Source: Actinomycetota bacterium
Lineage (GTDB): Bacteria; Actinomycetota; Actinomycetes; Nanopelagicales; Nanopelagicaceae
Direction: 5' to 3'
Length of the DNA: 64,000 nt
NCBI GenBank assembly: GCA_016870975.1
Contig: VGAE01000002.1
Span: forward strand, 62,001 to 126,000
The number at the start of each line of letters is the position of its first letter. Positions within the stretch are counted from its first letter, which is position 1. This document shows, one piece after another, positions 10,885 to 21,711 of this stretch. The position numbers and the translations under genes are program-made. The notes beneath the pieces were generated by a model. That model saw only the letters and a program-made list of their open reading frames with translations, had not been told where the DNA came from and made no database searches.

Positions 10885-11534
10885 GACCCTCCCTTTACAT
10901 ATCCCAGTTCACGGGCATACTCGGTCAACTTCTCCCGGAGCTGTTTTCTTCCCCGATGGAGGCGGGACATAACAGTTCCCGTTGGGACTCCCACGATTTC
11001 GGCGACTTCTTTATAAGAGAAGCCCTCTACATCAGCTAAGTAGACGGCGATACGAAACTCCTCGGGAATCTCTAATAGCGCCCGTTTGATATCGCTATCG
11101 GGAAGATTCTCTAGAGCAACATCCTCTGCAGATTTACCTTGATCACTAGTGTGGGATGCGGCTTCCGCTAATTGCCAATCTTCCGCCTCGTTATCTGAGG
11201 TCTGTGGCCGTCGCTGGTCTTTTCGATAAGTATTTATAAAGGTAGTAGTAAGCACGCGATAGAGCCAAGCTTTCAAATTAGTACCAGGCTCAAATTGATG
11301 AAATGAGGTGTAGGCCTTTGCATAAGTATCTTGAACTAGATCCTGGGCATCATCGGGATTTCTCGTGTAGCGAAGTGCAGCGGCGTAAAGTTGATTCATA
11401 TATTGCAAAGCATCTTGCTCAAAGCGCTTTGCACGCTGTGCTGCCGATTCCTTTTCGCGATCCACGCGAACCAATTCACCGGCTCCGGAGTTGGAATCTT
11501 TACTCAACTCTCTCCGCTCTTCTTTTTTCGCCAT
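10881..11534 (-). CDS. sigR: ECF RNA polymerase sigma factor SigR
   Basis: Sigma-70 regions ([81 protein letters not shown]) paired with rsrA. Confidence 0.92.
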   Translation of the reverse strand: MAKKEERRELSKDSNSGAGELVRVDREKESAAQRAKRFEQDALQYMNQLYAAALRYTRNPDDAQDLVQDTYAKAYTSFHQFEPGTNLKAWLYRVLTTTFINTYRKDQRRPQTSDNEAEDWQLAEAASHTSDQGKSAEDVALENLPDSDIKRALLEIPEEFRIAVYLADVEGFSYKEVAEIVGVPTGTVMSRLHRGRKQLREKLTEYARELGYVKGGS

Positions 11535-11588
11535 CGCTGCTAAGGATATCGCCTCAATACCGCATTGGATAATTATCTGCGCGGAGCT

Positions 11589-12302
11589 CTAGAAGAGCGT
11601 CTCTGGATCTCCAACTTCGAGAGGTTCGATTAGCTCGGCCCCATTATTCTTAATTGAATTTACTAATGGGCGAACTGGCCAGAATTGCAACGCGCTATCG
11701 TCCTCTCGCGAATTTACCAATTCAATAAGAGGTTTGGTCTCAGTTAATTCTGGATCTAACCAGCTATCCCATAAATCTCTCGGCAAAAATACCGGCATCC
11801 GATTATGAACTCTAGCTAGTTTGCCAACCGCATCACAGGTCAAGATTGCTGCGCTCTTTCGCTCGACTCCTTCAGGTGAACGCCAGGTATCGAAGATTCC
11901 AGCGAAAGCAAGTAGATGAGAATCTTGGCGTGAGATGTAAACCGGCTGTTTAGATTTAAGTTCACCGAATTCCGTAGCCCACTCGTAATATCCGCTGGCT
12001 GGAATTAGACATCGCTTCTTATGGAATGCATTTCGAAAGGTTGGTTTCTCAAATACAGTCTCCGATCGCGCATTAATTGCCTGGGATTGAGAGCGTAACG
12101 CCGCTTCGCCATCCTTGCTCCAAGGTGCAATCAATCCCCAACTAACAACTTCGAGATTTCTCTCGTGAGATTTAATTATGTAAATATCTTGAGTCGGCTT
12201 GATATTCCAATCAACCGGTAAAGTGCGATTCGGTTCACCATTTGTAGTGAATTCCTCAGCAATTTCTGCTGCCATCGCCGAGAGCGCAAATCTTCCGCAC
12301 AT
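11589..12302 (-). CDS. SOS response-associated peptidase (YedK/HMCES family)
   Basis: MCGRFALS start; SQAINARSETVFEKPTFRNAFHKKRCLIPASGYYEW. Confidence 0.95.
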   Translation of the reverse strand: MCGRFALSAMAAEIAEEFTTNGEPNRTLPVDWNIKPTQDIYIIKSHERNLEVVSWGLIAPWSKDGEAALRSQSQAINARSETVFEKPTFRNAFHKKRCLIPASGYYEWATEFGELKSKQPVYISRQDSHLLAFAGIFDTWRSPEGVERKSAAILTCDAVGKLARVHNRMPVFLPRDLWDSWLDPELTETKPLIELVNSREDDSALQFWPVRPLVNSIKNNGAELIEPLEVGDPETLF

Positions 12303-12354
12303 ACTGACATTTAAGTCGACTTCTTCGATTTAAGCCAACAGGTAGAATTCCGTA

Positions 12355-13626
12355 ATGAGCGATTGGCAAGCACCATTTAGAGGTGATAAGCCGATATCTG
12401 CAACTTTGACTATTCCCGGATCTAAATCTGCAACAAACCGTGCCCTGGTGCTCGCTGCATTGGCGCAGACCCCTTCAACCTTGATTCGCCCACTTCATTC
12501 TCGTGATACCGAATTAATGATCAAAGCGCTTAAGGCGTTAGGAACTGAAATTTCAATTACGACTTCGGGAAGTGATGCGACAATCCAAGTTAATCCCAAG
12601 AAACTTATGGGTCCGGCTTCTATAGATGTTGGAAATGCTGGAACGGTAATGCGTTTCATTCTACCAATTGCCGCACTTGCTCAAGGGTTAATTCATTTTG
12701 ATGGAGATGCCAGATCTCATGAACGACCAGTGGGACCACTGATCAAAGCTTTAACTGATCTGGGAGTTTCAATTAAACATGATGGGAGATTTGCGCTACC
12801 TCTTACGATAAATGGTTCTGGTGGTATCGCAGGTGGTTCGGTTGCGGTTGATGCTAGTAAATCCAGTCAATTCTTATCCGCACTTCTGCTTGCCGCACCT
12901 GCTATGCGCAATGGTCTTGAGGTTCGACATATCGGCGAGCGCCTGCCTTCCCTTCCCCATATTGAGATGACGCTCGACCTATTAGCAACTTTCGGCGCGC
13001 AAGTAAGTGTTGCTGACAATCTTTGGAAAGTGACAGGTTCACTTTCCGGAAAAACTATGGCTATTGAGCCCGACCTCTCCAATGCCGCTCCCTTCTTAGC
13101 CGCAGTTATGGTCTGTGGCGGCGAAGTAATAATCAAAGATTGGCCCATCAAAACTAATCAGCCAGGTGATCGACTTAGAGAAATCTTTACTCAAATGGGT
13201 GCAAATATGGAGTTTGTTCAATCTGGGTTAAGAGTTAAAGGTAATGGTGTTGTCCGAGGCATAGATATTGATCTCCATAATGAGGGTGAATTAACTCCAG
13301 TGATCGCTGCGCTAGCTGCTCTCGCAGATTCGCCTTCGCGCCTGACTGGTATTGGACATCTTCGCTTACATGAAACTGATCGTTTGAGCGCTCTTAGAAA
13401 TGAATTAGAGCTACTCGGTGGCAAAGTGACTGAAGGGCCAGATTCACTTTTGATTGAGCCAAGGACGTTGCACTCAGGAACATTTCACACCTATGAAGAT
13501 CATAGATTGGCAACTGCGGGCGCACTCTTGGGGTTAAAAGTTTCTGGAATAAGAGTTGAAAACATTGAAACCACTCGCAAGACCCTCCCTGATTTTGTCG
13601 AACTTTGGAGCACTCTTCTCAGATGA
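12355..13626 (+). CDS. aroA: 3-phosphoshikimate 1-carboxyvinyltransferase (EPSP synthase)
   Basis: PGSKSATNRALVLAALA; DVGNAGTVMRF; LHETDRLSALRNEL. Confidence 0.96.
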   Translation: MSDWQAPFRGDKPISATLTIPGSKSATNRALVLAALAQTPSTLIRPLHSRDTELMIKALKALGTEISITTSGSDATIQVNPKKLMGPASIDVGNAGTVMRFILPIAALAQGLIHFDGDARSHERPVGPLIKALTDLGVSIKHDGRFALPLTINGSGGIAGGSVAVDASKSSQFLSALLLAAPAMRNGLEVRHIGERLPSLPHIEMTLDLLATFGAQVSVADNLWKVTGSLSGKTMAIEPDLSNAAPFLAAVMVCGGEVIIKDWPIKTNQPGDRLREIFTQMGANMEFVQSGLRVKGNGVVRGIDIDLHNEGELTPVIAALAALADSPSRLTGIGHLRLHETDRLSALRNELELLGGKVTEGPDSLLIEPRTLHSGTFHTYEDHRLATAGALLGLKVSGIRVENIETTRKTLPDFVELWSTLLR

Positions 13627-14615
13627 GAAAACGGTATGACGAGGCAGATGCAAGAATTCGTGCTCCCCGTTCCAAGCCTAGAAGAAGTAAGGATCGACCT
13701 GATTATTCATCGCTTGCCGTAGCTACTGTGATTACTGTCGATCGTGGCCGAATCACTTCGATTTTGGATAATGGTCAAATCGTTATGGCGATGAAAGCTA
13801 GAGAATTAGGAAAAAACGCAATAGTTGTCGGAGACTTAATTAAATTAGATGGAGATCTATCCGGCGCCCCGGGCACGCTAGCGAGAGCGGTCGAGGTTGA
13901 GCCACGACGTAATGTTCTATCTCGCACAATTGATGATGCGGGGGCGCAAGAGAAAGTTGTTGCTGCAAATGTGGACCAGCTCTTAATTGTCGTTGCCGCT
14001 GCAAATCCGCAGCCGCGTCACGGTTTCGTAGATCGTTGTCTCGCCGTCGCTTTTGACCAGGGAATTAAGCCGATTCTCGTTATAACTAAATCAGATCTTG
14101 CCAATCCAGTTGGGTTTATTGCAGATTACGAACTCCTTGATATAGATATCTTCAAGAGCGCGCTCCCGAGAGAGAACCGGAGCGAAAGCGCTAAATCAGA
14201 GGAGATAAATAAGTTAAAAGGCGCGCTAAAAGGTAAGCGCTCTGTTCTCATTGGACATAGCGGTGTTGGTAAATCAACTTTAGTAAATGCAATTACGGAG
14301 AGCTCGCTTCGCTCAACCGGAGATGTTAACGAAGCAACTGGTCGCGGACGTCATACATCTTCAAGTGCCTATGCCTTTGAAATTCCTGGCTCCGGTTGGA
14401 TTATTGATACCCCGGGAGTTCGTTCATTTGGTCTCGAACATATAGATAGAAATCGAATTATCGGTTCATTTGAAGAATTGGCACGCTTGATTGTGAAGTG
14501 TCCAAAGAATTGCTCACATGATGAAGCAGGTTGTGCGCTAAATGGGGCGAGTGAAAGCGGAGCGAAGCGACGTATCTCGGGTCTGCGCCGAATACTTGCC
14601 GCCAGCGAACGCTAA
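13623..14615 (+). CDS. rsgA: Ribosome small subunit-dependent GTPase A
   Basis: GHSGVGKSTLVNA, GRGRHTSSSA, DTPGVRSFGL and zinc-binding CPKNCSHDEAGC; ATGA overlap with aroA. Confidence 0.94.
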   Translation: MRKRYDEADARIRAPRSKPRRSKDRPDYSSLAVATVITVDRGRITSILDNGQIVMAMKARELGKNAIVVGDLIKLDGDLSGAPGTLARAVEVEPRRNVLSRTIDDAGAQEKVVAANVDQLLIVVAAANPQPRHGFVDRCLAVAFDQGIKPILVITKSDLANPVGFIADYELLDIDIFKSALPRENRSESAKSEEINKLKGALKGKRSVLIGHSGVGKSTLVNAITESSLRSTGDVNEATGRGRHTSSSAYAFEIPGSGWIIDTPGVRSFGLEHIDRNRIIGSFEELARLIVKCPKNCSHDEAGCALNGASESGAKRRISGLRRILAASER

Positions 14616-14624
14616 TCTAGCGCT

Positions 14625-15443
14625 ATGAAAACTTCTGGTGCGAGCGAAATTGAACTTCTTAAAGTTCTCGCAGATATCTCAGATGAGATATCAATGGCGC
14701 GTTATCACGCAATGGATTTAAAGGTTGAGACCAAGCCTGATCGGACTCCCGTAACTGATGCAGATCGTTCTGTAGAAGAGGCGTTGCGAAAAATACTTTC
14801 GAGAGATCGGCCTGATTATTTAATCGTGGGTGAAGAATTTGGATCTCCAAAAGAGATTTCCAATGGGAGTCGTTATTTTGTAATTGATCCGATTGATGGA
14901 ACTAAGAACTTCTTACGAGGAGTTCCGATTTGGGCAACGCTGATTGGTTTAGTGGAGCGTAATAACTCGGGTACTGACCGGGTGATTGCCGGCATGGTTA
15001 GCGCACCTGCATTATTTCGACGTTGGTATGCAGCTGCTGGTTTTGGCGCTTTTACCGAAGTAAATGGTGGTCCCGCAACCCAGATACAGGTATCTAAAGT
15101 TGCAGAGTTAAGTGATGCTTCAATCTCTTTTTCAGATTTAGCAGACTGGGGCGACCGTAAAGAAAGTTATTTAGCAATACTCGATCAAGTCTGGCGAGTT
15201 CGTGGTATCGGAGATTTCTGGTCACATATGTTGGTTGCAGAGGGGGCAGTTGATATCGCGGCTGAACCTAAACTAGCGCTCTGGGATATGGCAGCGCTCG
15301 CAGTCATTGTTGAAGAGGCGGGCGGTATCTTCTCTGATTTCCAAGGGGCGCTAGGACCATTTGGCGCTGGCGGAATCTCCTCCAATCGCGCACTGCATCC
15401 GAAATTCTTAAGCGCTATCAATTCTGGAAAAATTGGCAATTAG
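14625..15443 (+). CDS. hisN: Inositol monophosphatase family protein, probable histidinol-phosphatase
   Basis: VIDPIDGTKNFLRGVPIWATLIGL, LWDMAALAVIVEEAGG; aroA-rsgA-hisN order. Confidence 0.88.
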   Translation: MKTSGASEIELLKVLADISDEISMARYHAMDLKVETKPDRTPVTDADRSVEEALRKILSRDRPDYLIVGEEFGSPKEISNGSRYFVIDPIDGTKNFLRGVPIWATLIGLVERNNSGTDRVIAGMVSAPALFRRWYAAAGFGAFTEVNGGPATQIQVSKVAELSDASISFSDLADWGDRKESYLAILDQVWRVRGIGDFWSHMLVAEGAVDIAAEPKLALWDMAALAVIVEEAGGIFSDFQGALGPFGAGGISSNRALHPKFLSAINSGKIGN

Positions 15444-15444
15444 A

Positions 15445-17697
15445 ATGTCGAATAATCTTGATTTAGAGCAGGTCGATCTACAAATTGCCGGGATGACCTG
15501 CTCATCATGTGTCGCAACCATTGAAAGATCTCTCAACAAAGTTCCTGGCGCACAGGCCACGGTGAATCTTGCTACGGAGAGCGCACATGTCTTGGTACCG
15601 CGCGGAACTCGCAGTAAGGATTTAATTGATGCGGTAGAAGGAGCTGGATACTCGGCTAAATTGCGAACTGATGAGAGTGAGAGCTTCTCACATACCCGAA
15701 AGATGGGGCTTCGCACGCTACTTTCAATACTCTTTACTATTCCAGTCATCGTTATATCTATGGTCCACACGATTCATAGCGATGTTGATAGCTATATTTT
15801 GAAGCTGCTTGATCAATTTGGTCTGCCAAATCCGCTGTATTCTCCGAGCGGCTGGTTAGCGATTTCACTTACCGCTCCAGTTGTCATCTTTATCGCTTGG
15901 CCAATTCACCGCGCCGCACTGCGCAATCTCACACATCCCACTATGGATAACTTGATCTCGCTTGGATCTATTACTGCTTTTCTCTGGTCAATTTATGCAA
16001 ATTCCACAGGAGCTGGCGATATCTATGCTGAAGTTGCCGCAGCAGTTATCACCTTTATCGTCTTTGGGCGATACCTAGAGTCACGCGCAAAACGTCGCGC
16101 TGGAAGCGCACTCGCAAAATTGATTTCACTTGGAAGTAAAGAGGTAAGAATTCTTAGAGGTAGCGAAGAGATTGTTGCCCCGATTGAGAATCTGCAAGTT
16201 GGCGATAATTGCATTGTTCGCGCAGGAGAGCGGATTACTACTGATGGCAGAGTTGTGGAAGGCGCCAGCTCGGTAGATAACTCTTTGCTAACTGGAGAAT
16301 CACTTCCTATTGAGGTGAGTATCGGATCTGAAGCAATAGCTGGCGCGATAAATCGATCTGGTCGGCTAGTAATCTGCGCAACGCGTGTGGGAAGCGATAC
16401 CGAACTCTCTCGAATCACGAAGATGGTGCTTTCCGCCCAGAGTGAGAAAGCGCCGATTCAACGACTTGCAGACCGAATTAGCGCTGTGTTTGTTCCAATT
16501 GTCTTGTTATTCGCAATAGCGACCTTAGCAACATGGATCTACCTTGATAATCCGATTTCTAACTCAATCTCAGCAGCTGTTGCCGTATTGGTAATCGCCT
16601 GTCCATGTGCACTTGGACTAGCTACGCCTGTGGCGCTCCTTGTTGCTACTGGTCGTGGCGCACGCAGTGGAGTCATCTTGCGAAGAACAGCGGTGCTTGA
16701 AGTTGCTCCAAAAATTGATGCAGTTATCTTGGATAAGACTGGAACCATTACCACTGGTCAGATGCAAGTTATAAATGAAATCTTTGATTACTCTCCCAAA
16801 ATTGGTATCACAGAAGAAGCTACGAGATTAGCAATTTTGACTGTAGCACGAGAAAGTAATCATCCCGTTGCCAGAGCAATTGCTAGATCTCTCTTAAAAG
16901 AAATCCCGAACGGAGTGGTACTTCCTTTCAGTGATTTAATAGAGACAAGTGGCCAAGGGATTGCGGCTCGGGTGCAATTTGCAGCTGCTGGCTTACCGGT
17001 AATAATTGGTTCGCCCAATGCAATTCGTAAAGCAACCTTAAATATTCCAGATTCTTTTGAAAGCCTTATTGGAGGAGCCCAGAAAAATGGAAACTCAATC
17101 GCCCTAGCTGCGATCGATGGAATTGCCGTAGCAGCTTTTGAAGTAGGCGACACGATTCGCCCTGATTCATCAAGAGCAATCCGTGAGCTACGAGAACGCG
17201 GATTAAGCATTTATCTTGCTTCTGGCGATAACGCAGCGGTTGCTAAGCGAGTTGCTAGCGAAGTTGGAATCGATGATAACTTGGTTCTGGCAGACGCTAC
17301 TCCAGAGATGAAGATTGAAAAAGTTAGAGAACTCCAAACAAATGGCTCAAAAGTCTTGATGGTTGGAGATGGCGTAAATGATGCTGCGGCTTTAGCTGCC
17401 GCTGATTTAAGTATTGCAATGGGCACTGGAACTGATACGGCAATTGCAACCGCAGATATTACGTTGATGCAACCAAATCTTGGTAGCACATTAAAGGCGA
17501 TTGATCTCTCTCGGAAAACTCTAAGAATTATTCGTACCAATCTTGGTTGGGCTTTTATTTATAACGTTATTGGTATTCCAATTGCTGCAATTGGTGCGCT
17601 TGATCCAATGTATGCCGGAGGGGCAATGGCATTTTCCAGTCTTTTTGTCGTTTTAAATTCGCTTCGACTCAATCGGGGCACTAACCTCTCCCGGTGA
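15445..17697 (+). CDS. copA: Copper-translocating P-type ATPase
   Basis: HMA GMTCSSCVATIE, CPCALGLATP, DKTGTITTG, GDGVNDAAAL. Confidence 0.94.
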   Translation: MSNNLDLEQVDLQIAGMTCSSCVATIERSLNKVPGAQATVNLATESAHVLVPRGTRSKDLIDAVEGAGYSAKLRTDESESFSHTRKMGLRTLLSILFTIPVIVISMVHTIHSDVDSYILKLLDQFGLPNPLYSPSGWLAISLTAPVVIFIAWPIHRAALRNLTHPTMDNLISLGSITAFLWSIYANSTGAGDIYAEVAAAVITFIVFGRYLESRAKRRAGSALAKLISLGSKEVRILRGSEEIVAPIENLQVGDNCIVRAGERITTDGRVVEGASSVDNSLLTGESLPIEVSIGSEAIAGAINRSGRLVICATRVGSDTELSRITKMVLSAQSEKAPIQRLADRISAVFVPIVLLFAIATLATWIYLDNPISNSISAAVAVLVIACPCALGLATPVALLVATGRGARSGVILRRTAVLEVAPKIDAVILDKTGTITTGQMQVINEIFDYSPKIGITEEATRLAILTVARESNHPVARAIARSLLKEIPNGVVLPFSDLIETSGQGIAARVQFAAAGLPVIIGSPNAIRKATLNIPDSFESLIGGAQKNGNSIALAAIDGIAVAAFEVGDTIRPDSSRAIRELRERGLSIYLASGDNAAVAKRVASEVGIDDNLVLADATPEMKIEKVRELQTNGSKVLMVGDGVNDAAALAAADLSIAMGTGTDTAIATADITLMQPNLGSTLKAIDLSRKTLRIIRTNLGWAFIYNVIGIPIAAIGALDPMYAGGAMAFSSLFVVLNSLRLNRGTNLSR

Positions 17698-18689
17698 ATA
17701 TAACTCTCTCAATCTGGTTAGCGACTGTTGCTTTAATCGTAGGTCTCTTGCTCTTTGACTTATTGACCTCGACTCGCAAGGCTCATGATGTCTCTTTTAA
17801 AGAGGCCACTTTCTGGTCCATTTTCTATATTGCAGTAGCAGTTATATTCGGAATCTGGGTCTGGGCAGATTTTGGAACGCAATTCGGGAGAGAATACTTC
17901 GCGGCCTATATCGTTGAAAAATCACTATCAATGGATAATCTATTTGTATTTATAATCATTCTAAGTAATTTTGCAGTACCCACGATTTACCATCAACGTG
18001 TATTGATGGTGGGTATCGTCCTAGCTTTGATTATGAGAGCCATCTTTATTGCGATTGGAGCAGCTGCCCTTGAAGCTTTTGCCTTCACCTTTGTAATCTT
18101 TGGTGCGGTCTTACTCTGGACTGGTATCAAGTTAATGCAGCACTGGGATGAAAATCCTGATTTGAGTGAAAATCCCATCGTGAATTATGCGCAGCGTAAG
18201 TTTAATTTCACCGATAAGTATCATGGTACAAAGCTATTTATAAAAGAGAATGGAAAGCGCTTTGCTACCCCACTTCTTCTAGTAATGATTGCGATTGGCG
18301 CTACCGACCTTCTCTTTGCTTTAGATTCCATACCTGCGACTTTTGGCGTTACACAAGAACCATTCTTAGTCTTTGCCGCCAACGCTTTCGCTTTACTTGG
18401 TCTGAGAGCGCTCTATTTCCTTATGAAGAACCTGGTCCAAAAACTAATCTACTTCTCACTAGGACTCTCTTTTATCCTGGTCTTTATCGGAGTCAAATTA
18501 ATGTTGCTCTGGGCTTACGAAGAATTCGACGCTCCAACTAAGATTTCAACGAATATCTCGTTAATAGTAATCGGCTCAATTATTGCGATATCGACCATTG
18601 CTAGCTTGATCAAATCAAAGAGAGATCCATCTGCGGTAGCCCACGCCGGTCGAATGTCTGATCCCAAAAAATCGAAAGAGGTTAAATAG
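17694..18689 (+). CDS. TerC family integral membrane protein
   Basis: YIVEKSLSMDNLFVFIIILSNF and LLVMIAIGATDLLFALDSIPATFGVTQEPF. Confidence 0.93.
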   Translation: MNITLSIWLATVALIVGLLLFDLLTSTRKAHDVSFKEATFWSIFYIAVAVIFGIWVWADFGTQFGREYFAAYIVEKSLSMDNLFVFIIILSNFAVPTIYHQRVLMVGIVLALIMRAIFIAIGAAALEAFAFTFVIFGAVLLWTGIKLMQHWDENPDLSENPIVNYAQRKFNFTDKYHGTKLFIKENGKRFATPLLLVMIAIGATDLLFALDSIPATFGVTQEPFLVFAANAFALLGLRALYFLMKNLVQKLIYFSLGLSFILVFIGVKLMLLWAYEEFDAPTKISTNISLIVIGSIIAISTIASLIKSKRDPSAVAHAGRMSDPKKSKEVK

Positions 18690-18767
<78 letters not shown>

Positions 18768-18828
18768 TCGGTAAGTCGAACAATAGAGGTTGTTTACTAA
18801 AGGAACCAAATCTCTACTTTGAGAAGTG

Positions 18829-21711
18829 CTAGCGGCGTTGTGCGTTAACCGCCGCTTCAATCGCTGCCTTCAAACGATCCTGTGCCTTTCCATAAGCAGC
18901 AAAATCTCCGCGAGTCAACGCTGCTTGCGCGTCAGCAAGCGCTCGCTGTGCACTCTCTAACGCTTGTTGTAAATCATTGCCACCGCTGCCAGTTCCTGGT
19001 GTAGTTGAAGTATCGCTACCTGGAATATCTCGGGAACCGCTATCGCCACCAAATACTTCATCGAGAGCACCACGCAACGTATCGTCGAATCCAATTTTCT
19101 CACCAAAGGAGACGAGAACTTTCTGGAGAAGTGGATATGCCGCAGTATTAGCAGTCGCTCTTACGTAGACTGGCTGCACATAAAGCAAACCACCACCAAC
19201 TGGAAGCGTTAGGAGATTTCCGAGCACAACATCTGATCCGCCTTGACGCAATAATGAGAGCGAGAGCGCGACAGTTGGATTAGCTTCGAAGTTAGAGGCA
19301 ACCTGTGATGGACCAGCAATATTTGTGGAACGCTGCAATTGCAGAACGGTAAATTTGCCATAGTTATCACCAGGATCAGAATTTACGACTGCGAAGGCAG
19401 AGAGATTCTCTCGTCCACCTCTCGGCACAAACGGCGTGGTCAATGAGAACGAGGCCTTCTCCTCGCCCGGTAATTTCAAGGTATAGAAATACGGTGGTTG
19501 CGCGCCTGCATTGGCTCCAAGTGTTGAAGGATCTCTCGGCACTCTCCAGAAATCTTGTCCGCCGTAGAAGGCATTGGAATTCTTCACATGGTAAAGCGAT
19601 AAGACATCTCGTTGTACCCGGAAGATATCTTCGGGATACCTAACATGTGACGTCAAAGCCTCACTCATCTCACTGCGCGGCTTTACCACAGCAGGAAAAG
19701 CTTTGGTCCAAGTCTGCAGTACTGGATCTTTCTCATCCCAGGCGTAGAGAGTGACAGTGCCGTCGTAGGAATCGACTGTCGCCTTAATTGAATTTCTAAT
19801 GTAATTGATCTTCGAATTAGGAACCGCTGTTAATGGGTTGCTATTAATATTAAGAGCATCAGTTGTGGCGCCCGAGACATCTACAGTTCGAGAGTATGGA
19901 TAACCGGCGCTAGTTGTGTAGCCATCGATAATCCAGAGAATTTTGCCATCAACAATTGCGGGATATGGATCTCCATCAAGTTTCAACCAAGGCGCAACTT
20001 TGGCAACCCGGTCGCGTGGTACACGATTGAAGATAATCTTTGATTCAGAGTTAATCAGGTTAGATAGAAGAATTCGCTGTTCTTGGTAATGGATTGCGAA
20101 TAGCAATCTTGAGAAGAGCGAACCCATCGGTACTCCACCAGTGCCGGTATATGTGTAGTTCTTCTGGCCATTTGGCGAGGCATCATCCGGGTAATCGAAC
20201 TCGACTTGGTCACCGCCTTTAAGGGCGCCGATAATCGAATACTCTGGATTATTTTCACCGAAGTAAATTCTTGGTTGAAAATCGCCCAAAATCCCTTTTG
20301 GTGGGATATCACCCATTGTGAATACAGGTTTTCCATCTATATCTTGAGCATTTCCGTAGGCACCGACAAAACCAAAACCATGAGTGTAAACGAGGTGATC
20401 ATTAATCCAATTTCTATTTGGATTACCTTCGATATTTAATTCACGGACTGCTACGACCATATCGCGCATCTTTCCGTCAATTAAATAGCGATCTACATCT
20501 AAAGATTCCGTAAATGTGTAATAAGGCTTAATCTGTTGGAGTTGGCGAAAAGTTGAAGAGAGGACATTTGGGTCCATCAATCTTATGTTGGCGACAGTAT
20601 CGACATCATTATTTAACTGACCCGCGCTAGTGTCGATAGTGGCCTGGTAATCCTTCACTTCGACTTTATCTAAACCATAAGCAGCTCTCGTTGATTCGAT
20701 ATTGCGTTGGATAAATGGCGATTCTTTGGCAGATTCACTTGGTTTTACTTGGAATTGTTGAATCAATGCGGGATAGACGCCGGAGATTAAGAAAGATGAT
20801 ATTCCAAGCAACGCTAGTCCCGCCGCAGGTAAAACCCATGAGCGGCGGATGATATTGGCAAAGAAAAGAAGAGAGCAGATTATTGCAATACCGGTAAGAA
20901 TTGATTTTGCTGGAAGGACGGCGTTGACATCGGTGTAGGTAAGACCGGTGATGATTCCTTGATCGGAGGTAGCTAGAGCAAATCGATCTAGCCAGTAAGC
21001 AATCGCCTTAATGGCAACTATCGCCCCCAAGAGAATTGAGAGTTGTACTCGAGCGGTTACGGTTGTGCGATCTTCGCGAACTTGCGGGCGAATACCACCG
21101 TAGATGTAGTGGACGACAGTCGCAGCGATTGTTGCCAATATCAAAGTCGAAATCGCCCAGCTCACAAGCGATTGCCAGAATGGCAAGGTAAACATAAAGA
21201 ATGAGATATCGCGGTTGAATTGTGGATCTAATACGCCAAATGGAGTTGCATTTCTATATAGCAACCAGCTCTCCCAGAACTTTGAGCCAGCAGATCCAGC
21301 GAAGTAGAAAATCGCGAGGAAGATACCGACGATCGCAGCCTTCCTAATTGGCTCAATTTGAGATCGATACCGCTCTAAATTATCAGCCTCTGCCGTCGTA
21401 GGAACATAGATTGGTCGACGCTTATAGGCCACGATTATGTTGGTAACTATTACAAGTGCGGTGACCAATCCAAATGCAACAAATAAGGTAACTTTAGTAA
21501 TCAGAAGCGTTGACCATACTGATGCATAATCAACTGATCTAAACCACAAGTAATCGACATAGAAGCCACTTAGCGAGACCAGAACAACCGCTAAAACGGT
21601 AAGAATAATTACCGTTAAAGGGAGCGCGCCTAATCGTCGAGGCTGACCCAGATTTCTCTTGGAAAAATTGAAGTTACGGAATGGATTTTCTGGGCCGCTA
21701 CCAAATGTCAT
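18829..21711 (-). CDS. UPF0182 family membrane protein
   Basis: Large protein with N-terminal TM helices and VDYLWFRSVDYASVWSTLLITK; neighbours Lon-like PDZ protease and DUF2342. Confidence 0.93.
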   Translation of the reverse strand: MTFGSGPENPFRNFNFSKRNLGQPRRLGALPLTVIILTVLAVVLVSLSGFYVDYLWFRSVDYASVWSTLLITKVTLFVAFGLVTALVIVTNIIVAYKRRPIYVPTTAEADNLERYRSQIEPIRKAAIVGIFLAIFYFAGSAGSKFWESWLLYRNATPFGVLDPQFNRDISFFMFTLPFWQSLVSWAISTLILATIAATVVHYIYGGIRPQVREDRTTVTARVQLSILLGAIVAIKAIAYWLDRFALATSDQGIITGLTYTDVNAVLPAKSILTGIAIICSLLFFANIIRRSWVLPAAGLALLGISSFLISGVYPALIQQFQVKPSESAKESPFIQRNIESTRAAYGLDKVEVKDYQATIDTSAGQLNNDVDTVANIRLMDPNVLSSTFRQLQQIKPYYTFTESLDVDRYLIDGKMRDMVVAVRELNIEGNPNRNWINDHLVYTHGFGFVGAYGNAQDIDGKPVFTMGDIPPKGILGDFQPRIYFGENNPEYSIIGALKGGDQVEFDYPDDASPNGQKNYTYTGTGGVPMGSLFSRLLFAIHYQEQRILLSNLINSESKIIFNRVPRDRVAKVAPWLKLDGDPYPAIVDGKILWIIDGYTTSAGYPYSRTVDVSGATTDALNINSNPLTAVPNSKINYIRNSIKATVDSYDGTVTLYAWDEKDPVLQTWTKAFPAVVKPRSEMSEALTSHVRYPEDIFRVQRDVLSLYHVKNSNAFYGGQDFWRVPRDPSTLGANAGAQPPYFYTLKLPGEEKASFSLTTPFVPRGGRENLSAFAVVNSDPGDNYGKFTVLQLQRSTNIAGPSQVASNFEANPTVALSLSLLRQGGSDVVLGNLLTLPVGGGLLYVQPVYVRATANTAAYPLLQKVLVSFGEKIGFDDTLRGALDEVFGGDSGSRDIPGSDTSTTPGTGSGGNDLQQALESAQRALADAQAALTRGDFAAYGKAQDRLKAAIEAAVNAQRR

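Noticed and set aside
15408-15770. Antisense ORF of 120 aa over hisN/copA
   Set aside because: Lies opposite well-supported coding genes, has no recognisable motif and looks like a frame shadow.
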